Source of the DNA: Malurus cyaneus samueli
Lineage: Eukaryota; Chordata; Aves; Passeriformes; Maluridae
Direction: 5' to 3'
Length of the DNA: 64,000 nt
Assembly: GCA_009741485.1 (NCBI GenBank)
Contig: CM019218.1
Coordinates: 41,521,894-41,585,893 of the forward strand
The position numbers were made by a program, and so were the translations under genes. Positions 12,151 to 25,161 of this stretch are shown here, one piece after another. Numbering within the stretch: the first letter of the stretch is position 1; every line of letters begins with the position of its first letter. The notes beneath the pieces were generated by a model that was not told where the DNA came from, searched no databases, and was given only the letters and a program-made list of their open reading frames with translations.

Positions 12151-15100
12151 ATGAAGTCACACAGTACAAGCCCATTCATTGCTTGGTCCCATCTGCTGTC
12201 AAGCGTGCCTGCCTATTAGGTGATGCATGAGCCAGGTAACAGCACTGCAATTTCTAAAGCATGCTTGTTTAAACAGGAGCAGTAGGACCGTCAACCCTAG
12301 AGCAATTCAGCAAAGTGTGTAGCACCTCCCCTACCCCTGACCTGGCTGGCTGCTGTCTCCTCACCACTAAAGCCGGGCCGAGGCTGCAGAGAAAGCTGCA
12401 GAACCCCCTGGCTGCTGTTAGCAGAGAATTCATCGTCCTAACACAGTCCTGAGCAACTCTGCCCGTCCTGGCAGAACCAAACCACACACTCATGTTTGCT
12501 AAGTCCACACACGTTTGCTAAGATCCCTAAAACACCCAGCAAAGACAAGGACAGGCTCCCCTTTGAAGGAAAACTCCCTGCAGAAGCACATACAGAAGGC
12601 TGCTCTCTCCTGCGGTGACAGCCCCGTCGTGTCTCCACACTGCCGGGCACCACAGGCAGGAGGAAGGGCGTGTTGGAGACACAACCAGATGCTATTTCCA
12701 GCAGAGGAAGGGATTGCAACTCCACCCATGCTTCTCTCATGCCAGAGTTTTCTTCTGTAACAAAGCACTAAATGAGATGCTTCTTGAGTGGACTCCTGCC
12801 CCACAACCTCTCTCAACTCCCACTTGTGGCTCCTCCTGCCCTGCCTAATTTAAGGACTTGAAATAATTTTCTTCCAGCAAGTTTCACAGAAATTCGAGCA
12901 CACACACACACACACATGCATTTACATGGTCAAAATTTATTACTGGTACATCATAATTAGGTTTTTTATTTTGTACAGAAGCCCTGCCATTTTTCTGAAT
13001 GAGCCAAAATATGTGTGTAATGTAATTGCCATTGCTTCTGCAATTCTTTTTGTACAAAAATCTGTGCAGATTTTACCAGCAGTAGTGAAGTGAGCCTCTC
13101 ACCCAGGCTCCCCTGAGAGCCAGGCAGCATGTTAACTTCATCCTGTTAACTTTCACTCTGCTGTTCCAAGGTATAAAGATATAACCCAGAATCATTCAGC
13201 AACTCAAGAGTCACAAGTTAGAGAACACTTAATTCAGCTCCTTGGATGAGAAGCATTCTTTTTCTGCAGCTTGGTGTGTCACAGCTACAACAACATAAAA
13301 TTTTACAAAGGTAAAGTCCTAGACAGGAAATCTGACATCATGCAACTGCTCAGTGGGCCAGTTTACCAAGCAGAGCACATAAAAATGTAGAGAATTTTAT
13401 CACAGAGAGCCAAGTGAGTCCTGACAGGCTCTTTTTAAGTTATTAGCACTGTATTTCATGGTGCACATACCCCAACATTGTGACATTGAAATGTCACAAG
13501 TGGTGTTTGGCAGAGAAGACAGATCTCAGGTGAACCTTTAACTAAAAATTTAAATTACATACAAAATAAACTAACCAAAACTTCCACCAATTTTGTACTT
13601 AAAACTTGAAACGTATTCTTTACCTCCCCAGTCTTCCCTTGCCAGCAACCAGGTTTTACCAGATTTCCAATCCCACGCTGTCGTGTCAGCATGCAAAACT
13701 TCCCCCCTTGAATCAGATTCCCCACCCACCCGTGAAGTGTTTAACACAATAATACTTGAGGCATTTGGGACAAGCACTTGCCATTGTGCTTATGTGTCAT
13801 TGGTTTTTGTCACTGTGCCAGGTCATATGAAAACAAAGTAATTTTAAGTACGGTGGGTGCAATTGTTACAAAAATAGTTGAATGCGCTATTATAGGCACA
13901 GGGCTTTCTTCGAAAATAAATGAGTTCTTGAGATATATTGTAGGATGTTACTAAATTCTAGGTGATTTTCCCAGTTTGAATACGTGGGAAATGTGTGCGT
14001 GGGTTTTAAAGAAAATAAACTGATAATGCTTTGCAGCCTACCTCCTGATGTCTCACAGACAACAGATTAGGAGCTACTGTTCTACATCAAACCATACACT
14101 TTTCAGAATTCATTTCAAATTTCCTTTCTTACGTAAAAACCTGTAAAGATAACAACCTGTAAGAGACAAAATCAGCCTTCAGCTTGCCTGAAAAGCATGG
14201 GAAATATGGCACTTTCTGGAATTTCAGTCAATCTTACTAATCTGCTTTTATGTAACTTTTTTTAGATAAATCCATACTAGCAACAGATTGTTCAGCTTTG
14301 GAACTAACAACAAAATAGTTCTGTGAATAATTTCCAACTTCTGAATCTGATCTCAATTTCCTTGTCCTGGGCATGCACTCAGGTTGTGCAGAGTTCATTT
14401 TTCCACCTCTTATTATGACTGTGAGCAAGATGCAAGGAGCCACATCAGCCAGCTGGTATCCATATGTCTGTCAACAGTATCTGTCATTTCCAGTATTGGA
14501 TGTGACTGCTAGGGATAGTCTGGGAACATATTGTGGTCTCAGGAAGATAGGTTCTTACACACCTACTCCTGGCTGACCTGGGTGTATCTGTCTCAACATC
14601 TCCTACATCTCCTCCATCAGTCAAGTGTAACCCACTCCAGTCCCATCCCATGGCCTCTCACAAGATACAGCCACAGGTTGGTCACACACTTGCAAAATAT
14701 TTGAATTCGATCTTCCCTCCTAAAACTAAAAATTTTACACTGAGCAATCTCAGTCCTTTCTCCTGACAATCTCTACTCTTCTGGACTGGTCCATGCCTGA
14801 CTGCTTTGCTTACATTTGTGTTATGCCTCCATTGATCTATGCCCAAAACAGAACCTCTTTATCTCTTCCTTCTAGATATAGTCATTGCTCTGCTGCTGTT
14901 GAGTCCAGTTATTTCTCATTATATGACCAAAGCAATCAGGGCTATCACAAGGTATTTGCTGCCAGTTTAGTATTGTGCTCGATCCCAACAATTAGGCACA
15001 GAAACAGTCTTTGAACATGAATGGGGAAAGCAGGGTCAGCGTTGGCTTCCTTGAGGGTTTGTGCACCTGTCAAAAGCTTCTCAGTAAGACCTCATTTTTA

Positions 15101-17944
15101 GAGTAGAAAAAAGGGAAGATTAAGGGGTGAAGCTTTGTCTCCCTCCTTAACCTGTAACAACCCTGCACCTTATTTTTTTCCTCCTTATTCACACTCCAGA
15201 GCCATATCACCAGAGAAACAGAGATACAGAGGCCTTATCAATGGGTGTGAAATGTCTGACTGAGACAATCAGATAATATATTGACAGATGGAGCATGTAC
15301 TGTCATGCATAGTCACATTAGATGACTTACATCTTAACTTTCTAATCTTTTCCCTTTGTCAGGCATGCTCTCCCAGCTCAGGCACTGCTCTTGCAAGTAG
15401 CAGTTCATTGCAGATTTGTTTTTAATGTTTCCATTTTGACATACACCTCACATTGACCATGATATTGCCAGTGATGGAGTGTTTGAGACTCTTAATTGAA
15501 AAACCCTTTTCCAGTTTGATGCACTGTGTTACAAAAAACATCTCTCATGAGATAAGAATCTCTTTCCTTCACTATGGAGTTTTCCTGCATTTTGTAAACA
15601 TTTTAACAGTGACCTGGGTCTGTTGCAAGTTCTACGTATTTATTGCATCATTTGTGCTGATTGCCACACCACTGATTGCTCTCTGCTTTTCATATTTCTG
15701 CCCTCCATCAAATTTCATTCTGTTAACTTTTTCCTAATACAGACAGCTATGAGAATTGAGTGATCTTTTCAGCACCTTTATCTTTAGGAAAGACAGCATC
15801 CAGTATCTATCTGGTCAATAAATTTTTTTATATCCCTTAAGTCCTGAACAATTGTTTTCCGTTTGCTATCACCTTGAGCCCTTCCTCAGTAAATGACTTT
15901 TTTTTTCTTTTGGCAAGAATACTTTAGCACTTCCAGATTTTTCACAAAATGTCCTGCCTTCCTCCCACACTCCATCACACAGCATGACTGTCTCATGTCA
16001 CACGTCTGGGTCTGCACTGTTGATCAGTCTTTTCTACTCCTCCAGATCATTGTCCAGAGACTCCTAATTCCCATTTCACACAACCACACATCTTTTGTGT
16101 TTCCCATGATTCTCTAGGCGGTTCAGGCTCAAGAGTTTCAATGTTACCTCTCTTTCCAGGTATCTCACATTTTGTACTGCTGTTTTCTTGAAGAGTAGGT
16201 TTCATGATAAATCCTTCATGACAAATGAAAACAATGCATGGAATGAGATTTTTTTTTTAATCTGCTCTTTCCTCGATGTAGGCTGTCACCATACTCTGTC
16301 CCTGTCCTGTTCTCTTTGACATTTAGCAGCCTGGTGTGCTGAGAGACACACTTGAAGCCTACCCATATGCCACAGCTGGATCTCTGCAGAACTTGTCACC
16401 CAAAATGTACACCTCGTTAAGTTTCAGGTTTCAGTGCAGACCCAGAGCTTCACTGGATTATCTGAAATCTGCTCAATTTCAGAAGCTTTTGGATGAGGCT
16501 GTTTTGGAGTGGTGTCTTCAGGTGGAAGTAATGAAAAATTTGAAAGTTTTGCTTGGATTCACCCCAATTTGACCCCAAAAGCTCAATTCCAAGGTGAATC
16601 TTAAAGGGTTTAAGATAAAGCTCAGTAATCCGAACTCGCGTGACATTAGAGAATTCCAGTAAAAGAATTACACTTGAAGGTTCATAATGTATATGCCATT
16701 GTAATTCTGCTCTTCTCATGTAGCTCCAGATTGTTGTATAACCAAATATAAATACATACATTTTTCAGCAGCACTTGAAAATGAAATTCTGAACTGATAG
16801 TTCACAGTTGTAGATACAGTCACTGTCATTATTAAATTAATGCAATTCTGCCTTTTCAGATTAATTATTGGGACTGCCTTTGCAATATTGTGCTCAGCCA
16901 GTTCATCTTGCTGATGTGAATCCGATTTCACTCAGTGACACATCCATTGACAATGCTCCCCTTATACACGAGAGAGAAGAAAAAAATCTTCAAGCACTGG
17001 GATGTTTCCCTACTTTTGTTGTATCAAATAGGTCTGTGTGTCAGAGTGTTCTACAAATAAAACCTTCACCCAATGCCATCCTGTCTCTGCTTAAAGTTCA
17101 ACATCCACATGCTCATGGCTAAGGGCTCTGGGAAGAAAGGCTGTCATTCTGAACACAGTTTGCAACGGAAGATTTCTGCATGGCTGAAAACTTTCACTGC
17201 TCCAGGAATTTCATTGTAACACAAGTATGGGTATGTCAAACCAGCTCTGCCTCTCCTTTAGCATATTACAGTCCAAACACCAATCTTGGTAAAATACATG
17301 CCAGCATCAACAAAGCTCACACCTGAAGAACCAGCCTTCCTCCCCTCACTCCTGGCTGCAGCCATGATATTGTTGCCTGTGCTCTGGTCACACAGAATCC
17401 TGTGACCTCAGGAGGGGCAGCTGGGGTGATACCTTACACAAAACTCAACTGCTGAGCAGCCAGAGGGGTTTTGTGATAACTGGTTATTTTTTGGGCTCAG
17501 CCTGTGTTTCTATTTCCTGTAAACTTCCCTTCCCATGTAGCTTCAACGCAAATGACACCAAGTTAAACAATACTGAGGGCAATCTTTTAGTCAAGCTGAA
17601 CTGCATGAATTGTGAGGTTACTAGAAATCTCATGCCACCCTTACCAGTGGAGAGGACTGTCCCTGGGATGTGATCAGTCCCCCTCTCTAGATGCTGGCTT
17701 CTGTTTCCTGCTGTCTCTCCTGCTCTGGCAGATTCAGTTCCCCATTTACAAACCTGTGTGTAACACTAAGGGTCCAAAGAAGACCAGTGCCAGGGTAAAT
17801 GTAAATATATGTATAGGAGGGAGTGGGGGTGGAACACTGCCAATTTCCAAAGTGCTTCTGGATCAGTCTATGGCAAATAAGATCTGAATTTAACGCTGCT
17901 TACATATACACGGATGTGTCTAAGGGCAGTCCTGGACGTACGGA
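12151..17944. other. Intergenic, no gene seen
   Basis: About 5.8 kb without a supportable gene. The part from 12260 to 12660 has somewhat more CpG than its neighbours. The lower-strand AATAAA hexamer at 12936-12941, next to a CA repeat, could be a chance polyadenylation signal. All open frames are short and unrecognised. Confidence 0.5.
12899..12916. repeat. (CA)9 microsatellite
   Basis: Nine uninterrupted CA units, a common short dinucleotide repeat. Confidence 0.95.
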
Positions 17945-18634
17945 CAGCCTGGGGAATGAGATGCTGGAAAGCAGTGCTATGGGAAGGAACCTGGGGATCC
18001 TGGTCAATGGAAAGTTGAACAGTCAGCAGTGTCCTGGCAGCCAGGGAGGCCAAGCTTGTCCTGGGGTGTATCAGGCACAGCATCACCAGCCGGGCAGGGG
18101 AGGGGATTGTCTTGCTCTGCTCTGCTCTGGGGCGGCTTCACCCCAAGTCCTGAGGACAGTTTTGGGCACCACAATACAAAAATGACATAAAGCTGTTAGT
18201 GTCCAAAGGAGGGCCATGAGGATGGTGAAGGGCCTTGAAGGGAAACCACATGAGGAGAGGCTGAGGTCACTTGGTCTGTTCAGCCTGGAGGAGACTGAGA
18301 GGAGATCTCATCACAGTCTACAACTTCCTCATGAGAAGCAGACACTGATGTCTTTGGTGAGCAGTGACTGGATTTGAGGGAATGGCCTGAAGTCACATCA
18401 GGGGAGGTTTAAGTTGGCGATTAGAAACAGGTTCTTCACCCCGAGGGTGTTTGGGCACCGGAACAGGCTCCCCAGGGAAGTGGTAACAGCACCAAGCCTG
18501 ACAGCATTCCAGAGGCTCTTGGACAATGCTTTTGGGGACCATGGTGGGATTCTTGGGGTGTTCTGTGCAAAGTCAGGAGTTGGACTCAATGATCCTTGGG
18601 GTCCTTTCCAACTCCGTATGTGATGTATATGCAC
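17945..18634 (+). mobile_element. CR1 LINE fragment with ORF2 end and 3' UTR
   Basis: A CR1 copy in forward orientation covering the end of the reverse-transcriptase ORF and the 3' UTR. Landmarks in order are 'ggaacctggggatcctggtc', 'gaggggattgtcttgctctg', 'ccaaaggagggccatgagga', 'gaggagaggctgaggtcact', 'gttcagcctggaggagactg', 'gggaggtttaagttggcgat', 'ggaacaggctccccagggaa' and 'gttggactcaatgatccttg'. The reading frame is broken by small indels, so the copy is inactive. Short ORFs at 17823-18185 and 18414-18623 come from it. Confidence 0.92.
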
Positions 18635-21600
18635 ATACACAAATGCAAGGTCCATATCCTCTCATTTATGCAGCTATTGTCCACTTCAGCCTATGTCACA
18701 ATAATAAAAACATCCTTCTGAGACAGAATAAAGGGGCATCTTCCCTTCTAATACGCTGCAGAGCATGGAGGTGTGAGGTGTGTCTACAAGCATAAGTCTC
18801 TCCAGCCTAATTTGTAGGTATTGAATGAAACTGAATTATTTAAAGCACTTTAATAGAGGCAAGTTTATTGACTCAGGTGAGCAAAACACATGAACTTTTC
18901 TTGGGGCAGCCTACTATACCACCATCCTTAGGTTTCTGCTAACCCTGCTACAGCAGGAGCACACCTTGCACGCAGTTGGCAGAATGGGAGAAGCTGCTGG
19001 GTGCTCCAGTTAGTTCATGGACTCCTGTCTCAGTTCAAAGTCCCCTTTACCCTGAACTGAAGCTGAAACGTTTGTCTATGAACAAGGGACAGGTATACAT
19101 GCTTTTGCCTGCATTTTAAGCAATGGACAGTCCCATCCAGCAGCCACACATTCAGAGTTAGTGCTGACTGAAACCTGTGTGGACAAACACGGGTCAGGAC
19201 CTCATCTGGGGTATCCATGATGATTAGATCCTGGAGCTACTCTTAGTAGCAGGGTGTTTCTAGACACTGTGATCCATGAGAACCCCCAACGGCTATCCTT
19301 CAGGGCAGGGGATTTTCACCAGGCAGCATTACTAACCTCTCTGGCATCAGAAAACTAGAAAGCTGGACTTCTGCTCTGTGGCTTAAGTTATTTTACACCA
19401 CCCTGCCATGGTTTCCTTACCTCTAAACTGGCATGTGCTGCCAGGTGGAGAAATATGCAAATAAACTGTTCATTCATAGCTCAAAGGAAAGGATCAGCAG
19501 CATTCTGATTGTTGTGTCCAGATGAAGACATCAACAAAAGCAACAGAGCAGCAACCCCACCTTCATTCTCTCTCGTCTTCCCATGTTACTGTGCTCAGTG
19601 ATAAAATTTACAGCCTTAATATATGGAAATGCCCCAAATGCCTTTCCCTTGGATAGCACGTGCAAACTCAATTAAGTCTTAGTTTAAGAATGTTGTCAAA
19701 AAAATTAACAGCTCTGCAGAAAAAAATTGCAAATCACCCAGTCCTCTACCTCCTTTCCCTAGTCATTGGGAGATAAAAGTGCGATAAGTCTACCATAAAA
19801 CCAAATTTGCTGTAGTCCCATTGGATGGAATTCACTCTTGGAGGTAACATTTCAGAAATGTAAAGGTTTCTTTAAACAAGGACAACTCAGTGACCAGCAA
19901 CAGCAGAACAGTGAGGAGGGACAATAAGATACTCATACCTAATGATAAGGTTTGTGTTACTGGTGGAGATAGTAGGTGTAAAATGGAGCCCAAGGCACAC
20001 ATTAATTGTTGGACAGACCACACTTCAGAGCAATAAAGGATTGAACCATATCAATCTTCTTTTTCACCTTGGCCTCTCACTTGTCTGCTGAAAATTCTCT
20101 GTGGGCAACAAGTGCTATGATTCAGATTGTTCCCTGTTCCCTGAGAAGCTTTTTTTGGCAGCTTTTTGGGCTAGGGAAAATGAGTCTGTGATTCTTCTGT
20201 CTTCCTGTTAATGATAAGAAGTGACAGAGCCAATACATGGATTCAAATTCTAAGATATTCAAGGCAAGATTTTAAGGCTTGAGTGGAAATCTGAGCATGC
20301 CTTAAACTGCCATGGAAACCCAACAACTTATCAGCTCAGGAAGGATCACTGCTACTGTGTGGAGGCTGAGCTCGTGCCTGATGACATTTATGCTGCCTGC
20401 CCATGGGTAGCTCACTTTCCAGGGACCACCCAGTCCTCTACAACTCCTTGAAGCTACAAGGATCAGCTGCGTTTCAACGAGTGCTGAAGAAAGCACACAT
20501 TTCCCAGCTCACCCCAAGGGTCACTGAATTCACTGAGGTTTGGTACAAACTGTGGCATTCCCACATGTAAGAGGAGTTTATGTTATGAACTTCACTTTAT
20601 CAACTTCTTAATAAGGAACACTTCTTTGCAAAGGGCATTATAGTGAAAAATGAATGTTTTGTGTCTGAGGGCCCTGAAAAAAGGGAGCGAGTCACACATC
20701 CCTTTCCATCATGCTTTGCAGTCACAAAAAAAAATACTCTTCTTTCTCGCCTAAAAGAAAAATGTTTCTTTTTCTTGCATAATGAAGCCATTCTTTGGGT
20801 CACGGCAAGTTTGAGCTCCTTGTGAAAAGCAAGAGGCCAGCATAGCTGGTTTTCGTGCGGTAAAACTAAACCCAGTGTTAAATGGAGAAGTTTATTGCCA
20901 GTTCCAAAACTAAAATTATGTTAGTCAGTGCTTTGATTTTTTCAAGGAAGAGACTATTTCCCTACAATGGTTTTCCAGATTAGATTAATTCCATAATTGA
21001 AAATAAAATGATGCAATGTAAATAAGCCTTCTACAAGGTTCTGGTATAATCACCACCGTCTATGTCAGTCAACAGCTCTTTGGTTTCACAGTTCACTTAA
21101 AACTGGGATCCTCTTGGCGGGGCTTGTGTTGTCTAGGAGTGTTCTAGGAACAGGGCTACGTGATTATATTTCTGATACTGTGCAAGGGAAGCAGAAGGCT
21201 GATTCATGCCTCTGGGCCAAATTCAGTTCAGTAATTTGCCCCGCAGCACAGCAGATATTGCTCATGCGTGTACCTGGGAAGACTTTGAACTTGCACACAC
21301 CTCTGAATAAACCCCCAAAGACTACATTGCAATCAAAATATGTCATGACAAACCCTAAGCCAAGTTTAGAATTGCTGATGCTCAGAGATTCTTGACAGAA
21401 TAATGCTTTTCCAGTTGAAATGTTAAAACTCAGACCTGGTCACCAACACAGGGCCAAGTGCTGGACAGGTGGCTTTGTTACATGAAAAGCACAGTGCAGG
21501 CTGCTGTGCACACCCATGGTCATACTGGAAAATATGGAGTTCCAGCTACAGCATATCTTAGATGTGACAATTGACAAAAACAACTTACCAGCACCTTTCC

Positions 21601-21955
21601 AGGGAATGAGGGGTTACTGTGAGGTCAGATGTTGTGGCTAAGCCTGCACAAAGTAAGGATGGATAATAATTTGTCCACTGGCATGAAATGGATTTAGGCA
21701 AATTCCACATTTCTATACTGAGATCTTACTGTATGCAGTACCATTCCCGTTTCTTGTCAGGAAATAGCTCATATCAGAATCCAAAAGTATAATGATCAAC
21801 ACCCTAGCTACAATTTTGCAAGTAAAATGTTATATCATTTGCCTTTGAAGTGTTAATTAATTTAGCACTTAAGAAAATATGATTCCAGGGAAAACAAACT
21901 GCTGATCTGATCCAGAATTTGCTCTGCTATCCGCTCTTGGTGGAGACATGTATCT
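18635..21955. other. Intergenic, no gene seen
   Basis: About 3.3 kb of AT-rich DNA. No exon, RNA gene or clear transposon was recognised, and the open frames are under 95 codons. Confidence 0.55.
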
Positions 21956-22040
21956 ATTCTATTCTATTCTATTCTATTCTATTCTATTCTATTCTATTCT
22001 ATTCTATTCTATTCTATTCTATTCTACTCTATTCTATTCA
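21956..22040. repeat. (ATTCT)n pentanucleotide microsatellite
   Basis: Fourteen uninterrupted ATTCT units (21956-22025), one ACTCT variant, then another ATTCT and a degenerate ATTCA. The repeat can be read as a tyrosine-serine-isoleucine-leucine-phenylalanine pattern in one frame, but that is an artefact of the repeat. Confidence 0.97.
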
Positions 22041-22430
22041 ACCAGAAGTTATAAGATCCAATTCAAGACTTCCAGAAAGAAGCTTTGTGCCCTCTCTTAG
22101 ATGGGAAAGGTGGAGCCAGGCAATAATAGTGATCCTTTCTGATTTAAGTTTGTAACTGTGCCTTTCTGCAGTAGCCCCATGGGAACAATCACACGGATCT
22201 CTGAAAGCAGCAGAGCTTATAAAAGAAGAAGTAGTGGGAAGGCAGAATGATCCTCATGGCAGAGCTGACAGTGGTGGTGGCTGTTGCTTAGGAATGCACA
22301 GAAGCAGCAGAATTACAGTGTCTGGGAGTGCTTTCAGAAAAGCAATGGCTGAGACTTTGCCACAGAGATTTAAAATGCTGAATCCCAAGGGAAGAGGAAA
22401 GCAAACTACTAGCATAGATTAAATAAGCTC
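22041..22430. other. Intergenic, no gene seen
   Basis: No gene or known repeat was recognised between the pentanucleotide array and the poly-T tract. Confidence 0.5.
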
Positions 22431-22492
22431 TTTTTTTTTTTTCTTTTTTTCTTTTTTTTTTTTTTTTTTTTTTTTTGGGGGGGGTGGTGGGG
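22431..22492. repeat. T-rich tract followed by G run
   Basis: Runs of T broken by two single C's extend to 22476 and are followed by eight G's and a short GGTGGGG segment. Low-complexity sequence that could be the reversed tail of an old retroposed copy; no source element was recognised downstream. Confidence 0.9.
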
Positions 22493-23040
22493 TGCGTAAT
22501 AAAAAATAACTGCCTGAGTTTTGGAGCAGGTGGTGTTTGTGCCTGGGCAGTGCAATGAGGGAGCTGCTCCATCGGCAGCTCAGCCCGAGCATTACAGTGC
22601 AGCAACAGAGGAGTCGAGGAGAAAATAGCGGGGAGGAGGCACAGTCTGACTGCACAGAGATTAACTCCTTCCCTTCACTTCCAATCCCTCTGCAAAATTC
22701 TGCCGGAGGGGGAAGAGGAAAGTCCATTTATGTCTCTTCCCCTCCTGTAGCTGGCCAGGAGATGTTATGCTGTGACTAATGTGGAACCTTCTGCGGAACG
22801 ACGTGCTTGTCCCCCCTTCACCTCCTGGCATCCTGCGATGGAACCGGTCACTTGCAGTAGAGACGACCACACAGTGCTCGGAAACACCAGCCGGGTTTTC
22901 CTTTTAGCTCTCATCAAATGCTGCTCGGTTCCCTTAATTCTTTGGGTTAGTTCCCGTTTTCATTATCTCTGCCTTTGTCTTGCTGATGGTGGCTGCATCC
23001 CGGTCCTGCTGAAGCCGGGCTGTGCAGAGCATGATGCCAT
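22493..23040. other. Small CpG-enriched pocket, function unknown
   Basis: By eye I count about 18 CpG dinucleotides in roughly 530 bases, well above the intergenic background, though far below the KMT5B island. It contains one 117-codon + frame (22772-23125) with no recognisable domain. It could be an enhancer, a weak promoter of a non-coding RNA, or a CpG-rich remnant of an old insertion. No splice sites or conserved peptide identify it as a coding exon. Confidence 0.3.
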
Positions 23041-25161
23041 CCCAGCCACAAAGGTTTTGAAGTTGTTTCTTTCAAAAGCAGACAGGAAAGTCTTTCTCAT
23101 TCTAGGGAACAACCTCGAGAGGTGAAAAATGGATCAGGTGATTCTGCCGCTTAACTCTTTTCTAGGTGGCCAAAGAAATATCAGCATAAATTAAAAACCA
23201 GTGTTCACACACGCATCCCCACCCCAAGCACAGGCTTCTTGTTTGCTCTTTCTAAGCTCTTTGCTCCAAAGGTTTTTGTTTAGCCGGGATGCTCAGGGAA
23301 TGGCAGCATTTCATACCAATAGCTGCATACTGATGCAAACAGAGCAGAAACAAAGGAACTGCCTCTTACTCATTTACTACAGTCTCCATGGATTAAAACA
23401 AAAAACCCAAACAAACAGCCATCCAAGACACCAAGAACAGGAACAAATGCTCACTTGATTGCTATTTTCCACACCTCTGAATTCTCAGTCTTTCTTCTAT
23501 CATTCTGTGTTGTGTTTTGCAAGAGCAAGTTTGCAAGAACAAAGCACTGCAGAGAAGCAGATAATGCACATACAGTGCCTTCTGCTTGGCACCCCAAACC
23601 CAAGTTTTTCTCCAGGCTATATCTGAATAATAGTAGTGAACAGAGATTAGTCAACTCATGATACCTAAAACAACTTGAACATGCTAAAACAACTTCATAG
23701 AGAACAAAGTAAAAAGAAAGTAAAAAGTACAAATTTTGCTTAACAGCCACAGCAACATCAAACCCATCAGAAAGTATGAGATTTAATAGCCAGGATGTTG
23801 TCTTTTTCAATAAGCAGTATGAATATGTATTAATTGGCAGGCTCAGGAGAGAATTCCTTGAGTTGAGGCAGCAAGGGTCCAGAACAGAGGAAGGTCAGCA
23901 CCTGAGCCTTCTCCAGTTGCCTCAGTTTATTTAAAGTGTAGCAACTTGTTACTCTGTACAGGTCAGATTCAGATTCCTATGAGACCCTGGCTTTATGCAG
24001 GGCTGCAAATTATGCATTCCTGCTGAGCTCCCCACAGAATGCTGCTGCATCATACCATTGAGTACAATCTGACTGCATCAGGTACAAGTATAGGATGGTA
24101 TGAACCTTGATTACTGGACATTCAGCTTTGGCTTTCAACATGTGCATGTGTGCAGGTGTGTGCTGATTCCTGAAAAAAATGGAAAGTGAGAAAGTGCAAA
24201 TATTTAATCGCCATTGCTTGCCAATCCTGCCCCTTTGTAGGAAAAATGATTCAGAAATAGGATTGCTCATTTTCCCTTCTTCCATCTGAAAATCACAGAG
24301 GTTTCAGTGTAATGTAGAGAAAGCTGAGAGGGCTAGAGAAAACCAGTAGAATTAGCAAGTAGATATTGTGAGAAAGCAAGACCTTTTATATCCTGCCTCT
24401 GTAATCTTGCTGGAGCATCTGCTATCGAAGTTGACATCAGCAGTCCAGCTAAAGAGAAATGCCTCCTGTCCCTTTACAGCTCCTGATGTGTTGCATCAAA
24501 TGCTGTCAGTTCAAATTAAGCACTGCTGTTTTCACCCTGTGCCATGCCTGACTTGTTGCACTTCTGTGTGCAGCTGCAGCACATGTACCCTGGCAGAGGC
24601 TGGTAACTGCCCTGCTCCTTGGATAGTTAGAGGAAGCAGCATGGCAGAGTTGGCAAATGACTGGAGTAAGGATCAGACTTGTCCAGCTCTGCACATCTCT
24701 GAAACTGGTCCTTTCCCTTCCTCTTTATGTCCAGCTTTTTTTTTTTTTTTTTTTCAGACAGAAAGATTGCACACTAAAAGCCATTCATAACAGGAATGTG
24801 GTGCTTGTGCAGCCCCCAGAAAACAGACTCAGCTAAGTACATGGTCTCAAATGAGATGAAGCAGCCTTAAAAACAAGTGGAGTATGCCCAGCTTCTGCTA
24901 TACTGTATATTTAATAGTGTTCTGTATCAAGATGCTTCTATTTTCTCCAAAGACCAGTTTCCTACTGTTGAAACATCAACAGGGACCATTCAAAAGATAC
25001 AATCCTGGAGCAAGCATTTTTGAAGAAGATTAAAAATCTCAAACTGTCAAGATGTAAAATTATGTCCTTTTGAAAACGGGAAAATACAAGACCCATATGT
25101 AACATTTTTGGATCCTGTGGCTTGTCCTCCCAATTCTTAAATATCGTTTTGGATCTGAAAC
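23041..25161. other. Intergenic with a poly-T tract
   Basis: No gene was recognised. A 19-base T run lies at 24736-24754. A 140-codon + frame (24368-24790) shows no domain and runs through that poly-T tract as a phenylalanine string, so it is treated as chance. Confidence 0.5.

Noticed and set aside
12899..14443. Possible 3' UTR and exons of a - strand gene, suggested by a reversed AATAAA at 12936-12941
   Set aside because: The hexamer is common by chance, and the - strand frames at 13571-13777 and 14237-14443 show no recognisable or conserved protein.
17823..18795. Cluster of open frames on both strands
   Set aside because: They arise from or run into the degenerate CR1 copy at 17945-18634.
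21919..22155. Open frame with YSILF repeats
   Set aside because: It is a translation of the ATTCT microsatellite.
24368..24790. 140-codon + frame
   Set aside because: No domain, no splice or promoter context, and it includes a string of phenylalanines from a poly-T tract.
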